Source: Candidatus Rokuibacteriota bacterium (GTDB lineage Bacteria > Methylomirabilota > Methylomirabilia > Rokubacteriales > CSP1-6). From it: 13,857 nucleotides of DNA. The stretch covers positions 1-13,857 of the forward strand of contig JACQCN010000446.1 of the NCBI GenBank assembly GCA_016201575.1, written 5' to 3'. Shown here piece after piece: positions 12,876 to 13,857 of this stretch. The notes under the pieces are model-generated. The model did not search any database. It saw only the letters and a program-made list of their open reading frames with translations, and was not told where the DNA came from. Numbering within the stretch: the first letter of the stretch is position 1; every line of letters begins with the position of its first letter. A program made the position numbers and the translations under genes.

Positions 12876-13655
12876 TCAGGCGGGCTGGGCGCGCTTCATG
12901 AGCTTCGGCACCCAGACGATCGCGAGCAGGATGCCGGCGGCGCTCGCGAGCTGGGCCACGCGGAAAGGCCCGAGCATGAGCGCGTCGACGCGGAGCCGCT
13001 CGATCCACAGGCGTCCGAAGGAGTACCACCCGAGGTAGGCGAGGAAGAGCGCGCCCGGCGCGCGCTCGAGCCGGTGACGGCTCGCGATCAGGATGACGAG
13101 CACGATCAGGCTCCACACGGACTCGTAGAGGAAGGCCGGGTGGAAGAAGTCCGCCTGCACGTAGAGGAGCGGGCGATGGGCGGGGGAGACGTAGAGCCCC
13201 CACGGCAGCGCGGTCGGGAGGCCGAACGCCTCCGCGTTGAAGAAGTCGCCCCAGCGGCCGATCGCCTGCCCGAGCGCCAGGGCCGGGGCCGCGGCGTCGA
13301 GGCAGCGGCCGACGGGGAGCCCTCGCCGCCACGCGTAGGCGCCGCCGGCGAGGAACCCGCCGATCAACCCGCCGTGGATCGCGGCGCCGCCCTCCCACAC
13401 CGCGAGGATCTTCCACGGCACCGCCCCGTAGTAGTCCCAGGAGAACAGCACGTAGTAGAGGCGCGCCCCGACGAGGCCGCCGAGCAGCGCGAGCTCGCCC
13501 GCCTTGAGCATCTCGCGGGGATCCAGGCCGCGGCGCCCGGCCGCGCGCGCCGCCACCCAGAGCCCGGCGCCCATCGCCAGCGCCACGACGACTCCGTACC
13601 AGCGCAGCGTCAGCGGCCCCACGTGGAGCAGCACCGCGCCGGGCGAGCGGAACAC
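12876..13655 (-). CDS. lgt: Prolipoprotein diacylglyceryl transferase
   Basis: An integral inner-membrane enzyme that transfers diacylglycerol from phosphatidylglycerol to the lipobox cysteine, the first step of lipoprotein maturation. The 259-residue length and multiple membrane spans fit. It starts VFRSPGAVLLHVGPLTLRWY. Family motifs are GARLYYVLF (about 63-71), IHGGLIGGFLAGG (93-105) and the signature GRWGDFFNAEAFG (133-145), followed by HPAFLYES and LGWYSFGRLWIERLR. The GTG at 13655 is chosen because the N-terminus matches the family and the preceding repeat-B frame ends 4 nt before it. No frame damage. Three lipoproteins that would be its substrates are encoded in the window. Confidence 0.95.
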   Translation of the reverse strand: MFRSPGAVLLHVGPLTLRWYGVVVALAMGAGLWVAARAAGRRGLDPREMLKAGELALLGGLVGARLYYVLFSWDYYGAVPWKILAVWEGGAAIHGGLIGGFLAGGAYAWRRGLPVGRCLDAAAPALALGQAIGRWGDFFNAEAFGLPTALPWGLYVSPAHRPLLYVQADFFHPAFLYESVWSLIVLVILIASRHRLERAPGALFLAYLGWYSFGRLWIERLRVDALMLGPFRVAQLASAAGILLAIVWVPKLMKRAQPA

Positions 13656-13659
13656 CAGC

Positions 13660-13734
13660 CTACTCGGAGGGGGCCTCGGCGGCCCCCTCGGATGCCTCCA
13701 GAACCGACTTGCGCCGGCGGAGCCGGCGCTCGAA
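13660..13734 (-). repeat. Dispersed hairpin repeat B, ending 4 nt before lgt
   Basis: On the minus strand TTCGAGCGCCGGC, loop TCC, GCCGGCGCAA, a spacer, then a second hairpin GAGGGGGCC-GCCGA-GGCCCCCTC, ending CCTCCGAGTAG. Same orientation and position relative to the downstream start codon as repeat A. Hairpin 1 has an identical stem and a different loop. Confidence 0.85.
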
Positions 13735-13857
13735 CACCCGGAGTCGATGATTCACCGCTACACCGACACGTACCTGGCGCGCATCATTCACGAACCGTAC
13801 CACGGGAGCCGGGCGGGTGGCGCGGCAGGCAGGCCCGTCCGCCCGCAGGGAGTGGGG
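13735..13857. other. Right edge: undecided coding content
   Basis: On the minus strand a frame is open from the window edge through repeat B to TAG 13660 (residues include APVVRFVNDARQVRVGVAVN, then HRLRVFERRLRRR). This could be the tail of a gene upstream of lgt. On the plus strand ATG 13746 opens MIHRYTDTYLARIIHEPYHG to the edge. Neither is recognised, and both have GC-rich third positions, so I cannot choose between them. Confidence 0.3.

Overview
The window is GC-rich (roughly 70% by eye) bacterial chromosomal DNA with tightly packed genes, many overlapping by 4 nt. The gene set (ftsH, hpt, argS, lgt, lipid-anchored M48 protease, BtuB-type receptor remnant, cobalamin riboswitch) indicates a diderm bacterium. 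The style of the proteins and of the dispersed repeats suggests a soil or sediment lineage such as Candidatus Rokubacteria/Methylomirabilota or a deltaproteobacterial relative. That placement is an impression, not a demonstration.

Region 1 (1-3501, minus strand) is an intact housekeeping operon: argS, a SPOR-domain membrane protein, hpt, then ftsH running off the left edge. argS and the SPOR gene overlap at GTGA, and the gaps before hpt (8 nt) and ftsH (45 nt) are small. ftsH may also have its own extended -10 promoter with an almost leaderless start. ArgRS has a changed HIGH motif.

Region 2 (about 3580-6686, minus strand) is a ruined vitamin B12 uptake and salvage locus. A textbook cobalamin riboswitch and a strong ribosome-binding site are intact. 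What follows is the signal peptide and TonB box of a BtuB-like receptor joined to the C-terminal half of the amidohydrolase CbiZ, then an apparently intact cbiB, then only the first ~48 codons of the threonine-phosphate decarboxylase gene, cut off in front of argS. Upstream of the riboswitch lies a btuD ATPase gene with a frameshift and an internal deletion that removes its signature and Walker B motifs. A frameshifted, truncated IS21-type istA lies beyond it. Between btuD and istA is a 53-codon ORF built from a 40-bp repeat.

Region 3 (6766-9959) holds two divergent lipoprotein genes whose ATG codons overlap in one CATG (a small unknown lipoprotein, and an M48 metalloprotease with a TPR tail), a small single-span membrane protein, and a CgeB-type glycosyltransferase.

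Region 4 (10082-13857) holds a threonine-synthase-like PLP enzyme, an AAG-type 3-methyladenine DNA glycosylase, a small lipoprotein with an HELCH motif, and lgt. These genes are separated by small repeats: a hairpin repeat that ends a few nt before the start codons of both the thrC-like gene and lgt, a 115-bp inverted-repeat element starting right after the thrC-like stop codon, and a 91-bp inverted-repeat element just after lgt.

The most interesting feature is the small-repeat population. Copies of a family share identical hairpin stems but differ in the loop, and they are open reading frames whose stop codons fall at the start of the next gene. No CRISPR array, tRNA or rRNA was seen.
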